Translations under genes and position numbers: made by a program
Shown: one piece after another, positions 61,301 through 64,000 of the stretch
Layout: each line of letters starts with the position of its first letter
Position numbering within the stretch: position 1 is the first letter of the stretch
The notes under the pieces: generated by a model
What the model saw: only the letters and a program-made list of their open reading frames with translations
Told to the model about the DNA's origin: nothing
Databases searched by the model: none
Assembly (NCBI GenBank): GCA_021234155.1
Contig: JAJEKV010000136.1
Location: 930,001 to 994,000, forward strand
Reading direction: 5' to 3'
Source of the DNA: Isoetes taiwanensis
Lineage: Eukaryota; Streptophyta; Lycopodiopsida; Isoetales; Isoetaceae
Length of the DNA: 64,000 nt

Positions 61301-61505
61301 AGAGGTGTACCGTGCTGAAGACCTTGGCCAATGCTGCAGTTGAATTGGGTTCGAAATCCACATATGCGAAATCCCGTTCCTTGCTGCGCACCATCTCCAC
61401 GGAGTGCACTCGACCCATCAAGCCCAGTATATGATGCAGATCAGCATCCTCGACAGAGGGGCCCAAGCCTCCTACGTATAATCTGACTCTTGTGCCCGTC
61501 TCCAT
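58381..61505 (-). CDS. ROS3: RRM protein of the ROS3/NOL8 type, four exons, 694 aa
   Basis: Exons on the minus strand: 61505-61311, 61233-61030, 60957-60709 and 59817-58381, all GT-AG and phase 0, ATG at 61505, TAA at 58381. Residues 7-75 are an RNA-recognition motif: RLYVGGLGPSVEDADLHHIL (RNP2 LYVGGL) and ERDFAYVDFEP (RNP1). Then FSTYKGCKWKGGRLRIEKAK and EHYLVKLQNEKE follow, the hallmark of NOL8-like proteins and Arabidopsis REPRESSOR OF SILENCING 3. Next comes VKVIPPKGLGRHKRSFERAD. Exon 4 is long, acidic and low in structure, with four W/C-x-x-LF-x-x-x-(A/S)GL repeats. The C-terminus ESIRTDYRAKHKAALRKIKK is basic, as in NOL8. ROS3 binds RNA and assists ROS1-type DNA demethylation; NOL8 works in ribosome biogenesis. 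The sequence alone does not decide between these roles. Confidence 0.8.
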
Positions 61506-62663
61506 TTCACACTCTTCAGTTCTCAGCTACTGTCTCAAGTTTTCATTAGCATGTTGAAACCTAAGAAACTCTATAGCAATGGTTGGATTTTCTGGCGAAG
61601 AGAAATTCGCCTTTTTAGGCTAGGAGAGATTAAATGTGAAAAAACCCCTCTCCACACGACGTTAAAAATGCTGTTAAAAAGGTCTCCCCTCTCCACACGT
61701 AAAGTTTGCTTAGGGTAAATTCTGGCTTATCTGCCAATGAGATGCTGCCAATGTGTTTTTTTCCTTGCATTCACAACATTCTAAAACTTCTTACCTGCGT
61801 TCTAAATTTTCTATGGGTTGCCCGTAGGGGGCAACGATCTTGTTGGAGGGTGGAGTGACGGTTTGAAGGCTTGGATTTGTTTTGAGGATAATATGCCCCA
61901 GAATATTCTATGTAAGCGGATGCGATTGGTTGGGCTTTTTTAGGGTTTTTGTGACGCCCAGTGACAGTTAGACGGCAACGATTCGCCTGGGATGTGCCTG
62001 ACGGTAGGGATGTGCCTAACGGTTTTTGTGACGCCTGCACTTGAAACTTGCGGAGGGCTGGGTTGGGCGCCTGTTCTTTGTCCCTCTTTTCTCTTTGTTT
62101 GAGCTTCTGTGCTGTTGACGGCTAGCGGTTCGCGCCTCCGGTATCAGGGGTAGCATCAGGTGTGTGTGGCGATGCAGATTCAAGCAGATACCTGGCTGTT
62201 CAGTTGCGTATAAATCAAGTAGGTTTATTCCTTTGTCCAAGCTGAATTACTGGGCACGTATGTATCATCGGATTATTTGGATCGGTGTGTTCAAGATTGC
62301 CATAATAGATTCTGTAGTCAAGGGCGGGCGATAAACCTGCTCTTCTGAATATCTAACCGGTGTTTTAATGGTGATGATAATTAGTATTTTGACTCCTCCC
62401 ATGTATCATCCACGCTGAAGAATTAACTGCGAGAACCATTGACTGTCAAAACCTGTAGCACTCCTGCTATGCCTTACCAAAATTCTACCCATAAAAAACA
62501 GACCTCTCAATCTTGAGTCTACATTTCCCGGTGCATATAGCACAACATATGGGACTTGACTTCCAAATTGTCATCGAAAACTTCGTACAACAGACCTCCC
62601 ATATACTTATTTTATGAGCATGGAAAGAGTGTGCCGTTGGGCTTATGAGACTGAGCATACTGT

Positions 62664-62721
62664 GATGTAGTTCTTAAGGAAAAATGATTCTAGATGTAGT
62701 TCTTAAGGAAAAATGATTCTA
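62664..62721 (+). repeat. 29-bp perfect tandem duplication
   Basis: A unit starting GATGTAGTTCTTAAGG at 62664 is repeated at 62693. Confidence 0.93.
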
Positions 62722-63911
62722 TTTTTAAACAGGTTTCATATTAAATTACAACAAGCAGCCATTAACGTTTTTAGGTTGCTCATCCTACAACCTTGCTTGA
62801 CTTTAGCTACCTGAATTGCACAATTAACTGACATTTTAAAACCGGCATACTAGCAATTTATATCGCGATGGCACTTCTAGAATACTGCTTCGGGATCTTA
62901 AAAACTCTGTGCACAAGAAGATTAAAAACCAAGAAAGAAACTGATCTATAAACTTAGGACAGGTTACAAAACCATATAATAGTCTGTTACAATGTGATAG
63001 GGCTTACAAAGGCAGTGAGATCACCAGTGCTTTGTGCCGAATCTCCAGAGCCGTGATTTTTACCCGCATCCTGCAGTATTTAAAAAGATGCACAAGACCC
63101 TAGATCAGGAGCTGGATAATAAAAGCTTATAGAAATACCAATACCATGGTAAAGGTTACAGCACGTCTGCATTTTTAAAAGGAAAATGAAAGATAAAGAA
63201 AAGAAAGAGTGAGACCTCAAATTTCAAAGTAATATATTGGAATTTGATTAATCATATGCAAGCTCTGGAAATGAATAAGAATGCATTATATATGTTGATG
63301 TCACAATGTAACTTGATTAGTATTAGTGTGCTGTATTTTAGAGTGTATTGTATATGCAGATGTGATCCTTAATAAGAATAGAATAGAATTGTTTTTATCG
63401 TCCACGGAGACCAATCGGCCTATGGGACCCAATACAAAAAGCGCAGCAGTCACATTACTGCCCGGATTAAAAAACCCCGAGAACATATCAAACATACTAC
63501 TGTCCGTGGGCCATAAGATAAGACAACCAAATTGCTTTTGTAGCTTTTAAAATGACAAAGATGTCGTTAATTCATCAAATTTAAGAGATTGCATTCCCAA
63601 GTATAGTAAGAGGGCAACCCCTCGCTCATGCTATGGAATGTTGCCATGGAGCTTTGCTATAGAACAATTGCACATTAAGCATAGAACTTTGAGAAATAAA
63701 GGTTCCATAAAACCTTTACATAAAAATTTTTCGCACATCATCAATTTATGATAAACGAGACCACACACATAAACACTTTGTCGACCCATATGCTGCAGTC
63801 GGGCCTTTGAAACATGATTAAAAAAAAAGGAACTCTAACAAATACTCCATAACAGATTATGTGTATTATTTCGTTTGCGTTTTCGAGCTTATCAAACCCA
63901 TAACTTTCACC

Positions 63912-63962
63912 TGTGGATATAGCTATGGTGTTTTCACGTGTGGATATAGCTATGGTGTTTTC
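63912..63962 (+). repeat. 27-bp-period tandem duplication
   Basis: TGTGGATATAGCTATGGTGT starts at 63912 and again at 63939. Confidence 0.93.
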
Positions 63963-64000
63963 TTTTTGACTTGCACGAAAGAAATTTGTCGCATTTGATT

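Larger units (their letters stand above)
61506..64000. other. Upstream region of the ROS3-like gene, no other gene seen
   Basis: Only short frames without family signals. The promoter should lie just right of 61505; no convincing TATA element could be fixed. The region is AT-rich with two small tandem duplications, listed separately. Confidence 0.5.

Overview
The window looks like nuclear DNA of a plant with a large, retrotransposon-rich genome. A seed-free vascular plant such as a fern is my best guess. The reasons are a very long TE-filled intron, PLS-type PPR fragments, Helitrons, chromovirus-like Ty3/gypsy and copia elements with tRNA-iMet primer sites, and a bacterial-type DNA methyltransferase gene of a kind not expected in flowering plants. 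The species call is inference only.

Left part (1-16,170, + strand). This is one split gene, 5' partial. It joins a disordered N-terminus with a PKKRKV-type nuclear localisation signal, a ParB-like domain and a beta-class N4-cytosine/N6-adenine DNA methyltransferase domain. A 13.4-kb intron separates the ParB half from the catalytic half. The intron holds a hAT-like MITE (8-bp TSD), a tandem repeat split by a Helitron with clear termini and captured exons, a 5'-truncated LINE (15-bp TSD) and a 42-bp-period array of 18-bp palindromes. The same palindrome occurs in two other introns of this gene. A G-run frameshift and one in-frame TAA break the reading frame as given.

Middle part (16,515-37,235, - strand). 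A Ty3/gypsy element (element 1) lacks its integrase end and 3' LTR. Between its primer-binding site and gag it carries about 4 kb of extra ORFs. The first of these ends in a near-complete histone H3 fold, which is the most unusual observation here. A second Ty3/gypsy element (element 2, 25,869-36,597) sits inside the 5' LTR of element 1. It has a 3.9-kb region of degenerate ORFs between pol and its 3' LTR.

Right part. 37.2-39.6 kb holds short duplications, a PPR fragment and a MITE. 39.5-45.5 kb is an autonomous-type Helitron (RepHel, - strand) next to a degenerate GIY-YIG ORF. 47.9-54.5 kb is decayed PPR sequence, tandemly duplicated and interrupted by a copia element with very short, nearly identical LTRs. 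A perfect 78-bp palindrome lies at 56.3 kb. The last gene (58,381-61,505, - strand) is an intact four-exon RRM gene that I read as a ROS3/NOL8-type protein; ROS3 in Arabidopsis is a DNA demethylation factor. Upstream of it I see only unique AT-rich sequence and two short tandem duplications.

The TE genes and the methyltransferase carry single-base frameshifts, several of them at homopolymers, and single in-frame stops, whereas the ROS3-like gene is clean. Real decay and sequence error therefore both need to be kept in mind.
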